Assembly (NCBI RefSeq): GCF_014805685.1
Contig: NC_060892.1
Span: 2,222,490 to 2,286,489 of the forward strand
Direction: 5' to 3'
Origin: Silurus meridionalis
Lineage: Eukaryota; Chordata; Actinopteri; Siluriformes; Siluridae
Length of the DNA: 64,000 bases
The notes under the pieces were generated by a model, which saw only the letters and a list, made by a program, of their open reading frames with translations, did not search any database and was not told the DNA's origin. Shown here one piece after another: positions 1 to 13,285 of the stretch; position 1 is the first letter of the stretch; the number at the start of each line of letters is the position of its first letter. A program made the translations under genes and the position numbers.

Positions 1-628
1 TAAACCTTCGAGATGTCTAGCAGAGATTGATATGAAAACCTTCTGGTTAAAGTCAGTTCAAATACAGATACTAAGTTACACCCCTCAGTGTCTTGTTGCT
101 CTGCGATATCCAGATTTTTCATTCCGAGTAAATTTCATCACCAACATCTTGATCAGAAGTCCAACATTTTAGCCGCTGAGCTACCACTTCACGTTTTGAT
201 CAGGATATGACAGTGTTTTACTGCTTTTTTCTGTTTTCACGCATTCCCTCCACCACCTGGTATTTTAAACGTTGGTTATTAGGCTTTAAGTTCTCCTTTT
301 TACTTACAACAAATCAGATCCCACTGCATTTCTCTCCCTGAACTTCTCATTGTATTGTTCTGTTATTCCCTTTTTCTCTTTCTCGGTCAATCTTTCACTT
401 TATTTGATTGTGTTACTTTGTTGTGTCGAGCTCACTTTCAGATTTACGATGTGATAAAAGACACTCATGAACACCGCTGAGTTAATGATCAAATGCTGGA
501 TATTGTTAGACAGTCACAGCTTTAAGGAGGCAGGACGAAAGGGGTTTAAGCATGAAGCTGGGAGACCCTCTGGTCCAGGTTCTGACCCTCCTGTGTTTCC
601 TGACTGATACTGAATGAACTGTGGTTTA
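1..628. other. No gene seen; left edge of window
   Basis: I see no convincing exon here on either strand. The stretch is AT-rich with scattered stops. Around 140-190 there is a short segment resembling the tail of the tRNA-derived SINE found elsewhere in the window (a 'gctgagctaccacttc' type end). Given the klc4 exons further right, this is probably klc4 intron sequence, but that is inference. Confidence 0.5.
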
Positions 629-1085
629 GATCAGTGGTCCCAAACCCCAGGGCCGCAGACTGGCACCGGTCCGTGGGTCATTTGGTACCGGGCCGCACAG
701 AAAGAATACATAACTTACATTATTTTCGTTTTATTTATTATCTGATTCTGAACGATGTTTTATTTTGGAAAATCACCAGGTTCTCTCCTCCACATCTGTC
801 TATGACTCACTCTTGATGCAGGTCATGATGCCTCAATCACACGTTTTACCTCCAACCGCTACCTTCTTAAAGGGGCTCCGGGCGCTAACAATAATACATT
901 ACCGCTAAATTCAAATGAACAAAAAAACAACACAGTGGATTCACATTTATTATAATATTTAGAAAATACCAGTTTTTATGGTCGTATCATTTTATTTTAT
1001 TGTATTTATCCACCACACCTTAAAGGCCGGTCCGCGAAAAATACTGTCTGACATTAAACCGGTCCGTGGTGCGACATGACCCAGG
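629..1085. mobile_element. hAT-like non-autonomous DNA element (tentative)
   Basis: The two ends are inverted and related: the left end reads 'cagtggtcccaaacccc' followed by 'ggccgcagactggcaccggt', and the right end carries 'aaaggccggtccgcg' and 'ccggtccgtggtgcgac'. A GC-rich rim around an AT-rich core with no coding capacity is typical of hAT-derived miniature elements in fish. The family is assigned from memory of such ends, and target duplications were not proven. Confidence 0.45.
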
Positions 1086-1209
1086 TGTAACGGGACACCA
1101 AACGTACTGTACTATAACAAGGGTTTTTTTAGTTGTCACATGTACATTACAGTGAAATTTTTCCTCACATATTCCAGTGATGTTAGGAAGCTGGATTCAG
1201 CCATGATAC

Positions 1210-1318
1210 AGCCTTGATTAAGAGCCCAAGAGTGGCAGCATGGCTATATTGGGGCTTAAACCCTCGACCGTCTGATAAGTAAAAAAGAGCATTAACTACT
1301 GAGCTATCACTTCCCCAA
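1210..1318 (-). repeat. SINE-like fragment, degenerate
   Basis: The segment resembles, in reverse, the tail half of the tRNA-derived SINE seen clearly near 14.4 kb and 22.75 kb: a 'gggcttaaaccctcgacc' B-box-like stretch followed by 'gagcattaactactgagctatcac'. It is diverged and lacks the body of the element. Confidence 0.35.
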
Positions 1319-1487
1319 TGCATGCATTCATTAGCAGAGAAGCCCAGGGCTCACAATGTTCAGTGTATAGCATAGATCAATGTACAAACGAAATTGCGTT
1401 TCTCCAGAGGCTCCAATGTGCAGATGAACATATAACAGTCAATAGGGATGACTGTTAACAAATAGACAGCACACTAGACAGTGGACA

Positions 1488-1604
<117 letters not shown>

Positions 1605-1939
1605 AAATACACTTTAAACAAGAAGAGACACACAACTAAACTAGGAGACCCAAACCTGTTCCTGTGCACAAAGCCAGTTCCATAGAGATATGCTTTACAT
1701 GGGTTGTGGTGAAAGATCTCCTGTTACAAAGCTCTGACCTCAACCTTATAGAACAGAAGTTCTGTTAGAGACAAAATTTTCACATTTGGACCTTAGAGAT
1801 GTTTTTTCCTCCACTCATTCATTGTCCAATACTTGTGTGTTTTTGCCTTTAACCGAGGTTGTTGCATAGAAACAATAGGAACATGCATGTGTCTCAAAAT
1901 CCATTATAGACCAGGTGAATCCAATCAGGCAGAACAAAA

Positions 1940-2330
1940 CCCAATATTGTGTTGGTTCCTCCTTTTGCTGCCAAAATCAGTCCGATTGAGCATTAACAGC
2001 TAGAGGAGCTCGTCTGTTGGATTGGACCACCAGCCTTCGCTCCACACTTGCATCAATGAGCCTCGGCCCCCCATGACCCTGTCGCCGGCTCACCACTGTT
2101 CCTTCCTTGGAGCACTTTTGATAGATACTGACTACTGCAGACTGGGAACATCCCACAAGAGCTGCATTTTGGAGAAGCTCTGACCCAGTCGTCTAGACGC
2201 CACAATTTGTCACTCAAATCTTTAAGCTCCACCATTTTTCCTGCTTCTGACATCAACATTGAGGACAAAATGTCTACTTGCTGCCTAATATACAGTATCC
2301 CACCCCCTAACATGTGCAATGATGAAGAGA
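1940..2330 (-). mobile_element. Tc1-like transposon remnant (N-terminal transposase part)
   Basis: On the minus strand the sequence reads the helix-turn-helix start of a Tc1-type transposase, with recognisable [12 protein letters not shown] and [13 protein letters not shown] segments corresponding to the usual 'RRLGQS..KTA..' and 'IYQKWSKEGT' stretches. Two further copies of the same deletion derivative lie at 55.4 kb and 62.6 kb in the same orientation. The catalytic core is missing, so it cannot move by itself. Confidence 0.7.
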
Positions 2331-2384
2331 TAATCAGATGAAGAGATAATTGTTTGCACTGACATTTTTTTTTTTACATCCATA

Positions 2385-2664
2385 TAATATGTCCTAAAGT
2401 ATTGAGACACCGGACTACTACTTGGGTTGGAGTGGAGGATCTCCTGCTCTCGAGCTCTGATCTCAACCCTATTAAACATGATGAATGTGAACGCTGACTT
2501 CACCTCAGGCCTTCTCGCCTCACCTACACCAGTACCTGACTTTACTAACACCCTTGTTGCTGAATAATTCTCCACAAAATCTAGTTCTTCCCAGAACATT
2601 GGAAGTTATAATAAAAATGGGATGATCAAAAAGGTGTCCACAAACCTTTGTCCATACAGTGTAT
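2385..2664. mobile_element. Family A Tc1-derived miniature element, partial
   Basis: The right end reads 'ggtgtccacaaacctttgtccatacagtgta', the same terminus that recurs in about twenty places in this window. The body contains the 'aatgtgaacgctgactt' and 'ctccacaaaatctag' landmarks of the family. The left terminus is eroded. Confidence 0.65.
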
Positions 2665-3228
2665 GTAGTTTTCTACACCAGTGCTTTTATGATAGTCTGA
2701 ATAATGAAGAGCAGAGTGGTACGTTGTTATAGAGTTTAGTCATTAAGTGGAGGTTCGAGACGTCGTTTAGCAGAGTGAGTGTATCTCAGTGTGAGTGTAT
2801 CTCAGTGTGGGACAGGAAAGGCTTTAAATACATGGCCTTTAGACTGTGCTAATGAGAGAGGCAGCCATTGTGTTAGAAAAGAAGCTTAGTCTAAAAAACA
2901 AAGAAAGAATAGAATGTGACTGAAGAAAAGGCCAAAAGAAAATACACGTCTGTGCTTAAAACCGAGTAAACACCTCAACCCGGAGCTGTAGTGATAATCT
3001 TATAGCACAATGATCCTCTACAATTGGGAACATGGTGCTTAACTCCAGAACCATTCAAATAGATTTGGACTGTAATTCAAACAAACAGTTTGGCTGCAAT
3101 GGTTTAGGAGTAAAATGTTTAGAATAATGATGAAGGATGTGCAATAATGATGAATTTATAATGAATATGTACAATGTTGATGAGGATGAGGTTTCACTTT
3201 TGAGTTTGGAGATTTCTTTCTCATATAA

Positions 3229-3840
3229 TCAGTGGTGGACAAAAGTAAATGTAATTTGTTACTGTACTTTAGTAACCTTTCCGTGAATCTGTACTTTACT
3301 GAAGTGTTTCCATTCAAGGAGATTTTTACTTTAACTTCACTCAATTTCAAAGTCAAATATTTTACTTTTTAATCAAATACATTTAGTGAAATCGTCGTTC
3401 CTTGTTATTTGCGAGGATAAAAACGTAACTGGTGAAACACGCTGCGAGTCACCAATCAGGATCAAGCGCACGCTCTGTTTTACACGTGTCCTGATTGCCG
3501 CTTTTACACGTGTCCTGATTGCCGCTTACTGATCACCAACATACAGTTCAGCATCAGTTCAACATCAAGCAGAACATTTAGAGAGAAATAAATGATAAAG
3601 AAACTCCAAACACAACACAACACACATGGGATTATTTACCTGATTTTTTGAAGTAGTTGGAAAGGTTTTGGGTTCATGATCATTGTAATAGAAATCAATC
3701 AGTGTTTGAGTCATTAATATCATTCTATTAATAGATCAGTGTGCTGAGAGACACATTCGAGTTTTTTCACATAAACTGAGTTGATTAAGTAAAGAATCGT
3801 GATAAAAATAATAATAGGAACATTGTAGTTATAATAAACC
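3229..3840 (+). repeat. Dispersed repeat with 'gtggacaaaagtaaatg' end
   Basis: Starts at 'cagtggtggacaaaagtaaatg' and continues through 'cagcatcagttcaacatcaagcagaac' style landmarks. A long copy in the opposite orientation lies at 47.34-47.89 kb and shorter ones near 18.85-19.2 and 30.0-30.5 kb. A direct duplication 'ttttacacgtgtcctgattgccgc' occurs inside at about 3478-3526. No coding capacity; a non-autonomous DNA element is likely. Confidence 0.6.
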
Positions 3841-4059
3841 AATTCTAGGACAGCCTGCTTCACTTCATCACTAGGAAACCACCATGATGGGGATCGTCAC
3901 TGACTGCCATCTTCGAATCGTTTACACAAGTGGAGTCCAATCTTTTCCACAAAGGGCCAGTGTGGGTGCAGGATTTTATTCCAACCAATCAAGAGCAACA
4001 CCTGATTGGACTCCCCTGGTTTACACCATTCAAATGTCTTGCTGTGGCCGAGAGTCTCA

Positions 4060-4263
4060 TCTCTGTACTGTGATAATGGGGAGCTTTATGATTAACGCAT
4101 TGGATTTTGGATCTGAAGTTCATGAGTTTAAATCCCAGCCACACCAAGCTGCCACTCCTGGGCCCCTGAGCAAGGCCCTTACCCACATAGCTGCTCAGTT
4201 GTATAAATGATATAAATTTATGGCTAAGGGATAAGGGTGTCTGCCAAATGCCGTAAATGTAAT
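4060..4263 (+). repeat. tRNA-derived SINE
   Basis: Contains a B-box-like stretch ('gttcatgagtttaaatccc'), then the body motif 'cctgggcccctgagcaaggccc' and the tail 'ctgccaaatgccgtaaatg'. Four other copies occur at 14.4, 22.7, 44.0 and 57.3 kb. RNA polymerase III-type promoter boxes mark it as tRNA-derived. Confidence 0.7.
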
Positions 4264-4504
4264 GTGAATGCTCGAGGTCTTCTGTAGATATCAGATATTC
4301 AGTCGATCTCGAAATAATTTCTCTTGATCTCAACATAAAGAAGTTGTTTTCTCGCTATCACAACATCATTTTCTCTTCTTAACAACAGTTTTTTTTTCCA
4401 CAACCTTTTGTTGTAGTTTCCTCGTGATCAGTACTTAATTCTCCGACGTATTTGGCATCAGAGGAAAATTCTTTTCATTTCGTAGCGTTTCTCTTGGCTG
4501 CACT

Positions 4505-4870
4505 GCTTCCAGTACATGTATGTGGATGTTAGATTTTTTGTCCAATCAGATTTCAGCTTTTCCTAAACATCTCCACACTTCTACTGGTATAGTGTTTAAC
4601 TTCTCTTACAGCTGCATCTCCTTGTACTCCTGCCTACTTTTCTTATCACTCTGTCAATCCCAATTCTGTTTCTCCATTCTGCTCTCCTGCACTTTCTCAC
4701 TCCACCACCACATCTCCTTGTCTTCCTTTCTACTCACAGAAGTCACACAAAGTATTGTTTCCCTGATCACTTCTACAGTAGTTGCCCAAACATCCAGCAC
4801 TTCTTCAGCACCACCGAGCCCCTGTCTGACCTCTTGAGAACGATTTTGGATACAAATGAACAATGAAGAT
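4505..4870 (-). mobile_element. LINE fragment (endonuclease/RT linker region)
   Basis: On the minus strand a broken frame encodes 'EEVLDVWATTVEVIRET', then a 'VSRKEDKEMWWWSEKVQES' stretch, which I recognise as the linker between endonuclease and reverse transcriptase of a common fish non-LTR retrotransposon. Stops and missing flanks show it is dead. Fragments from the 3' part of apparently the same family lie at 6.9, 24.8 and 33.8 kb. Confidence 0.6.
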
Positions 4871-5589
4871 GTAAGGGCGTGTCTTATGTTTACCTTTAAC
4901 AGGAAGTAAAGTCAGGGTTCATTTAATGATGTCATTGAAACACAAGACAATACATCGCTGATATATAATCTATGACATTTTTCCGGCTGAATGAAGCGAT
5001 CTGTCTATCTCAGAATTGTAACAGAGTTCTGTAGTTCTCTGATTGCTGCTTATTGGCTTTCTCTCATGCTCTCATGTGGTGACCTACATATTGGTTTCCC
5101 TGGAAACGGGATTTACCACAAGCACCTCTGTAATCCAACATGCACTGATTGACCCGAGCTGCTTGTTAGTTCACTTTATGGTGTGTTTGTGTGTGATTAT
5201 GTGTCTCTTTGGTGGCCATAACAATTCTATATCTAAACGATTCCTAATACAGAACAGTAGGTTTTACATATATAGTGTGTATGTGGTCATGAATTTATAT
5301 CTTGTCAGAAACCAAACACCAGCAGGATTGGAAAATCAAACTGTTTTGGAAGGAAAAGGGAACTCTGTGGACATGGACATTTAAAATCAGAAGTCTCTGA
5401 TTTTCCCTGCTTCAAAACAACCCCGAACCATTACGCCTTCACCTCCATGATTGACTGTGGGGGTGAGGGAGTCTGACAACATCAATCCTGCTTTTCAATT
5501 AAGACAAGTTCTTCTGTCAGAGACAAAAATGTAATATTTGGACTCCACAGAACTTTCCTCCACTCATTCACTGTCCAATTGTAGTGTGT

Positions 5590-5705
5590 TTTTGCGCTTG
5601 ACTGAGCTTGTTGCATAAATAAATGGTTTATTATCACACTTGGTGTCACCCAGATGAGGATGGGTTCCCTTTTAATTCTGGTTCCTCTCAAGATTTCACA
5701 TAAAG
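5590..5705 (-). repeat. Dispersed fish repeat, fragment
   Basis: In reverse it carries the landmark 'cttgagaggaaccag' and the 'catcctcatctgggtg' motif that also mark copies at 13.95-14.29, 23.87-24.1 and 54.72-54.85 kb. No coding content. Confidence 0.55.
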
Positions 5706-5709
5706 ATTA

Positions 5710-5710
<1 letters not shown>

Positions 5711-5757
<47 letters not shown>
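5711..5757 (+). repeat. (TG)n microsatellite abutting a klc4 splice acceptor
   Basis: An uninterrupted run of about 23 TG units ends directly in the acceptor 'tag' of the next exon, so the repeat takes the place of a normal polypyrimidine tract. In the transcript it is a long UG run. Confidence 0.97.
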
Positions 5758-7712
<1,955 letters not shown>

Positions 7713-7713
7713 A

Positions 7714-7714
<1 letters not shown>

Positions 7715-7761
<47 letters not shown>
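7715..7761 (+). repeat. (CA)n microsatellite at the start of the klc4 3' UTR
   Basis: A run of about 23 CA units begins two bases after the klc4 stop codon. No canonical AATAAA is close downstream, so the 3' end of the transcript could not be placed. Confidence 0.95.
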
Positions 7762-7765
<4 letters not shown>

Positions 7766-8095
7766 ACACAAATTCTTTTCATTTACCTTGATGCGCACAT
7801 TTATATTTTCTAGCTGATGTACCAAGTGAACGGGAAATTTTCACTTCTTTTTTTGTTTACTGTACATTCAAATTCCTGGTATTGATAATTGATTAATGTG
7901 TCTGTGCAATATGTTTCTATAGAAACGGTACCATGGTTGATAAAAAATGGCTGCTATTTTTAATTCTCCACTCTGAATTACACACATTCGTAACTGCCTC
8001 GCATTGAACTGCGAGAGAAAATCATTCAATTGAAAAAATAACCCGGACTTTACACGTTAGATCATTCGTGGTGCTGCCTAAAGATTAACAACGAG

Positions 8096-9493
8096 CTCCA
8101 GTGCCTGTCAAAAGTTTGAAAACTTCTTGAATTGTTTGGTTTTCAGAGACACATGCATGTTTTATTTGTTTCTATGGTAATGTAGTGGTATGAAGATCTC
8201 CTTTCAACTAACAAATCTATAAATGTCCAGATGTTCTACTTTATTTTTAATGAAAAGTCCTCCCTTAGCATGAAAAACAGCATCCAGACTGGCAAACGTT
8301 CATCTGTACAACTCGCCAAATTTGTTCTTCACTAGTTGGAGATTTATTTCCTTTCTTGTGATGCAGTTCATCCCAGAGCAGTTCAATAGGATTTAGGTGC
8401 GGTGACTGGGCAGGTTGTTCCAGCTCAGACTTACGCTTTTGAACTATGGAATGGCAGCCATGCTGGTTCTAGGATTCCTTTCACCATTTAATCTACATGT
8501 ATATAATAAGTGAGCATGTTCCCCAAATGTAAACAAAATCTTGTGAAGTGGTACATGACAATAGCTACCGTATTTTTCGGACTATAAGCCGCTAATTTTT
8601 CCCATGTTTTGAACCCCACGGCTTAAACAACGAAGCGGCTTATTTATGAATTTTTCCTTGGTTTTTTCCGGTTTCACAAACTTCAAGCCAAAAACTGAAC
8701 CCCATTACATGAGACCAATGAAATTTCCGAACGGAAACCAAAAAACGCACCTCACCTGTGTTCTGAGCTGCACAACATTGGGAGAAAAAACTACTTTTTA
8801 AACGCACGACGATGCCAAAAGATAAACTCCCGAGAGAAATAGTTGTGAAAGGAAGGAGGAAGACAGTGAACAATGACTTTCTTGGTCGGCTACTGTTTAG
8901 ATACGAGCCGTTGTAACGCGTTGAGTCTGGGTGAAGGGAGAGCTCGCTAACTCCAGTTACAATAGAAATCATATAAGCACAGACAGGTTTCCAAAACTCG
9001 TGCTTTTTTATTTTACTTGGCAACAGCGTTACGGGTTTGTCAAAGAAACTTGGAAATGAGCTTCAGAAAATAATAAGGACATATTCCTCGGTCTTGCACA
9101 CATGCAGTAATATGACGCTATGCTCCTGAAGGAAGCGCAACATATTTCACCCGTTACACCGTGTGTAACGTGTCTTTCGTTAAAGCATGTGTAAAGTACA
9201 TTAGTGTGGACTTATAGACAGGTGCGGCTTATTTATGTTAAAAATAAAAATATTTGTAAAATTCAGTGGGTGTGGCTTATATATTGGTGCGCTTTATAGT
9301 CCGCAAATTACGGTACATGGGTTTCATCCATGTTTGTTGCATAGAAACGAAAGGAACATCCATGTGTTTCAAATAATCCATAAGAACTTTTACCACAGAA
9401 AACAAATATGGCCGCCAGAGTCTTTACTTTCCAGCAACAAACTGTCATATTCATAAAGTCGTGGTGTTTCCAAAACTTTGGACAAGCACTGTA
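8096..9493. mobile_element. Tc1-like non-autonomous element, split by a nested insertion
   Basis: The left end 'gtgcctgtcaaaagtttgaaaac' and right end 'gtttccaaaactttggacaagcactg' are inverted copies, and the next bases inside each end also match in inverted order ('gagacacatgcatgtt..gtttctatgg' against 'catagaaacgaaaggaacatccatgtg'). The interior is interrupted at 8566-9315 by a separate element. No coding capacity. Confidence 0.65.
8566..9315. mobile_element. Pogo/Tigger-like element, nested copy
   Basis: Ends are 'taccgtatttttcggactat' on the left and 'atagtccgcaaattacggta' on the right, which are terminal inverted repeats starting with the TA typical of Tc1/mariner-superfamily insertions. 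Internal motif 'cgatgccaaaagataaactc' corresponds to a decayed 'TMPKDKL' transposase segment. Two sister copies lie at 38.87 and 41.89 kb. Confidence 0.8.
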
Positions 9494-9729
9494 CATGCAT
9501 CGTTTATTCAGTGCCACTGGGGAAAATAACTTTGCAGTAGTCTGAATGGTTGTTGTGGAAGCGAGTGATGTGGAAATGATTTTTTTTTGTATGTATACTT
9601 TTATTTCTGCAACCAACATGCTGTGAATTTCTAAGACTAAATCTGTACTACAACATGCAATAAATCATATCATATTCGAATCCATTTAATTTTTATTCAT
9701 TTTAATAGTCAAGCTTTTTTCCGTTAGTT

Positions 9730-10240
9730 CAGCTGCACATTAAGGCGGCATGAAAACCAGTCATGGGACGTGTATTCCACACCCAGGCCTTCAGTGGTGT
9801 CTTGCCTCAACCGATCCACCTCTGAATCCCATCATTATGAAGCCACAGTTATAGAAACCATCTAAATGATAGAGAAATGGAGTATTATAATGCACTGCAT
9901 CACAGACAGGGACCGCATACAGTCAAAATGAATGTCATTATTAAAACAAAAAAATATACATTATGCACAAAATATTAACAAGTTGCCTTTTAGCTGCCTT
10001 TGTACTGCACATCATCTCTAGCAGAAGCATCGAATTCGACCTCATTCATTTAGCCCGGGGTTTTTCCTTTGTTTTTGTGCATGTCCTCATAAGTGTATCT
10101 GAAACCAGATCAATTTCTTCTCCTCTTCTCCTCCGTCAGCTATTTAATACACATGTATATATCTGAGCTTGTGCAGTTTGCTACAGATGCAGTATGTGAG
10201 CTCTGACTAGTGCGCACTATCACCATCAGATCAAAGGACA
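9730..10240 (+). repeat. Dispersed repeat beginning 'gacgtgtattccacacccag'
   Basis: The start 'cgtgtattccacacccaggccttcagtggtgtc' reappears at the right edge of the window (from about 63950). Its 3' half, 'gagcttgtgcagtttgctacagatgc', reappears in reverse at 13.53-13.75 kb. No coding content; probably a non-autonomous DNA element. Confidence 0.55.
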
Positions 10241-10255
10241 TTACTGACACACTTG

Positions 10256-10400
10256 TGTCTCAAGAAAGTCAGGTACTGATGTAGATGAGGTGAGGAGGCT
10301 TTGTTGGAGATGCAGTCACGGTTCAACCTGCTCAATAGGGTTGAGATCGGAGCTCTCTAGCAGGAGATCTTCCACAGGTTTGGATGGTGAGAGTTCTCTC
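10256..10400. mobile_element. Family A element fragment
   Basis: Carries 'aaagtcaggtactgatgtag' and 'gagctctctagcaggagatcttccac', both internal landmarks of the family A element. The ~52-base piece 'caatagggttgagatcgg...' is repeated at 10493-10545. Confidence 0.55.
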
Positions 10401-10859
10401 AGGGTTTTAGAAGAAACCTACATTATGAAGAAACATGGAAAGAATTCATAATGCAATATGGCGTTTTTAAACTAAAATTTTAAATAGGGTCAATAGGGTT
10501 GAGATCGGAGCTCTCTAGCAGGAGATCTTCCACAGGTTTGGATCTCCAAGTTTAAATAAAGACATCCTGTGCCTACAACTATATGTGAGAAGTTTGGGTG
10601 GAAAAAGCACTTATGTATATAATATAGTGTACTTTACAAGTCTGTTTTAACACGTGGTGTTTCTTGATCATTCTTGAAGCTTGGTCAGGATCAGAGAAGG
10701 AACGCAGGACAGGAGTTGCAGAGTGTTTGCACGTGAGAATGTTCTCACGAATCCCAAGCAGATGCCAAATCTTTACATTTTGTTTGTCTTTGTAAATGAC
10801 TGAGTGCAGACTAGGGGGTGTGTTCTGCTGCTCTCCTGCCGCTCACGCGCATCTTCGCG

Positions 10860-10976
10860 GATGAAGTGGAGACGTTTGTCACGTGACCGGCAGACGGCGT
10901 GAGCGCTGTGAGACGGACAGAACACCGACGGCAGCTTCTCTCTGTCTCTTCTGTCCTTCTGTCTCTTCCTCATCGG
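10860..10976 (+). promoter_or_regulatory. SOUL gene promoter and non-coding exon 1
   Basis: A CpG-rich island in AT-rich surroundings. It holds a perfect 10-base palindrome GTCACGTGAC (10878-10887), a USF/MITF/TFE-type E-box, followed by a CT-rich stretch ('cttctctctgtctcttctgtcc') that resembles a transcription start region. It ends in a strong donor 'cggg|gtaagt'-type site at 10977. The next exon (15657) supplies the ATG. The transcription start itself cannot be fixed from sequence. Confidence 0.6.
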
Positions 10977-11585
10977 GTAAGTGTTTACTATTTATTACTC
11001 TAGTTGTCAATATTGCGTGTGCGCGCGCGTGTGTGCGCGTGAGCACGCGCTTGTTGCTTTTGTAGCTGCGATAGAATTCGGCGGTGTTCTGTTTTCGCGT
11101 CCTTGTTTACACGTTTATGTGTCCACGAAGGGTTATTAAATTACAAGAAACACACAATGCACACACACACACACACACACGGTTTCATTTCATGTGCACG
11201 GAGAAGAAACTCGTCCGCTCGCGCGTTTCCTGCTGGTTGACCTACTTCCCTGAAACTGAAGCTCAGGATGGAATGGAGCAGAAAACACGCCGTGCTCAGG
11301 CTTTAATCCCATCATAGGCTGAGGAACCACTCAACCGTACCTTCTCATCTACTTATCTCCTGCTCTGTTTATTTCTTTTAGCCCATTCGAACTGTCTCAA
11401 GTTTGAGTGATTTGACTGCATTGGGATATGGTGAGGGTTCTCTCAGGGGTTTAGAAGAAACCTACATTATGAAGAAACATGGAAATTGTAATAATATAGT
11501 AATAATTATAAATGATATATATATATATATATATATGAATGATCAGGAAACAAACAAAACAAAAACAAACAAAACAAAAACAAAG

Positions 11586-11588
<3 letters not shown>

Positions 11589-11620
<32 letters not shown>
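11589..11620. repeat. (CA)n microsatellite with flanking (AT)n
   Basis: A CA run of about 16 units, preceded at 11512-11537 by an AT run and by two near-identical 'aaacaaaacaaaaac' units. Confidence 0.9.
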
Positions 11621-11621
<1 letters not shown>

Positions 11622-11890
11622 TATATATATATAATTGTGTATTGAATCAATAGCATAATATCCATAAGTATCCATGGCCTATATAGAATGTTATATATAT
11701 GTTATATATATGTTATATAGAATGACATATACAGTAATCCTATACAATATATTATATATTATAATTATTTAATTTGTATTATATAATTTAAAAACATCTA
11801 GCTGTAAAAACATGTGGATTTCTTTCTACTCAAATCACCAGAAAATATTTACATCATTGACATGACATTTTTATTTTTTTTTACAATTAT

Positions 11891-11895
<5 letters not shown>

Positions 11896-11939
<44 letters not shown>

Positions 11940-12027
11940 GTGGGTTTTTGAAAAAAAAAAATTATATGGATTTTAAAGACTATGACACGATGTATATATT
12001 TCAGCTCTTTGGAAAACAGTGTGGACT

Positions 12028-12096
<69 letters not shown>

Positions 12097-12125
12097 AATC
12101 TATCTATCTATTTACTGTATACATT

Positions 12126-12179
<54 letters not shown>

Positions 12180-12224
12180 CATCCATCCATCCATCTGTCT
12201 ACCTATCTATTTACTGTAGACATT

Positions 12225-12302
<78 letters not shown>

Positions 12303-12347
12303 CATCCATCCATCCATCTGTCTACCTATCTATTTACTGTAGACATT

Positions 12348-12418
<71 letters not shown>

Positions 12419-12450
12419 GTCTGTCTACCTATCTATTTACTGTAGACATT

Positions 12451-12531
<81 letters not shown>

Positions 12532-12535
12532 GTAT
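11896..12535. repeat. GATA/TATC satellite with higher-order structure
   Basis: After a GT/TA run (11896-11938), TATC tetranucleotides fill 12031-12535. The array is broken into four or five blocks by a conserved spacer 'tatttactgtagacatttc' (first copy 'gtatacatttc'), and two or three blocks also carry an ATCC sub-array followed by 'tctgtctacc'. Long Ile-Tyr-Leu-Ser open frames through it are repeat artefacts. Confidence 0.95.
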
Positions 12536-12783
12536 TTGCTTAAAAAAAAATTTAGGTCAATTGATGTAAATAATTTGAAGTGGCTTCAGTAGAAAGAAAT
12601 CTCAGATGCAACTTCGGAGGCTTTGGATAATTTTTTCTTCTTAACGGTTCCTTTAAAATAATCGATGACTGTAATTTGGCAAATTTTAACCCTAGAAGTG
12701 TAAAACTAAAAAAAATAAATGCAAAAGAAATGGCTGAAAAACATTTATTTATTTATTTATTTAATATATCATGATGACTAATG

Positions 12784-13285
12784 CGGCCTAAAGTTTGTGG
12801 ACACCTGATTATTACACCCATGTGTGATCGTTGGACTTTCATTCATCTTATTCCAGATTTAGTCGTTTTGCTGTTAGAAGAACCTCCACTCTTCTGAGAA
12901 GGCTTTGCATTAGATTTTCGGAGAGTGGCTGTAGGTATTTGTGCTGATTCGGCTGTAAGAGCATTAGTGATGTCATTCGTGATGTTATGTGGGGGGGTTC
13001 TGGGGTTCAGTCAGTGCGTCTATTCGTCTCGGTGGGGTTGAGGTCAGGGCTTTGTTCAAGACCCTCGAGATCTTCCACTCCAGCTTTGGTAAATGGTAGT
13101 ATTTTTGTCTTGTTGTGTGTAAAGGGGAATTGTGGATTGTCTCTGATTGCATTGGAGGAAAAATTTTAGAACCACGACAGCACACAAAGACGTCCTGTGC
13201 AATTGTGTGCTTCTGCTTTTGTAGCCACAGTTTGTGGAAGAACCACATATGGGTGTGATGGTCAGGTGTCCACATGCCTTTGGCT
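12784..13285. mobile_element. Family A Tc1-derived element, nearly full length
   Basis: Left end 'aaagtttgtggacacctgat', right end 'atggtcaggtgtccacatgcc' in inverted orientation. The interior has 'ttgtggaagaaccacatatg' and other family landmarks. No intact transposase. Confidence 0.7.

Noticed and set aside
11982..12569. 195-codon Ile-Tyr-Leu-Ser open frame
   Set aside because: TATC repeats contain no stop in any + frame, so the open frame is an automatic result of the satellite.
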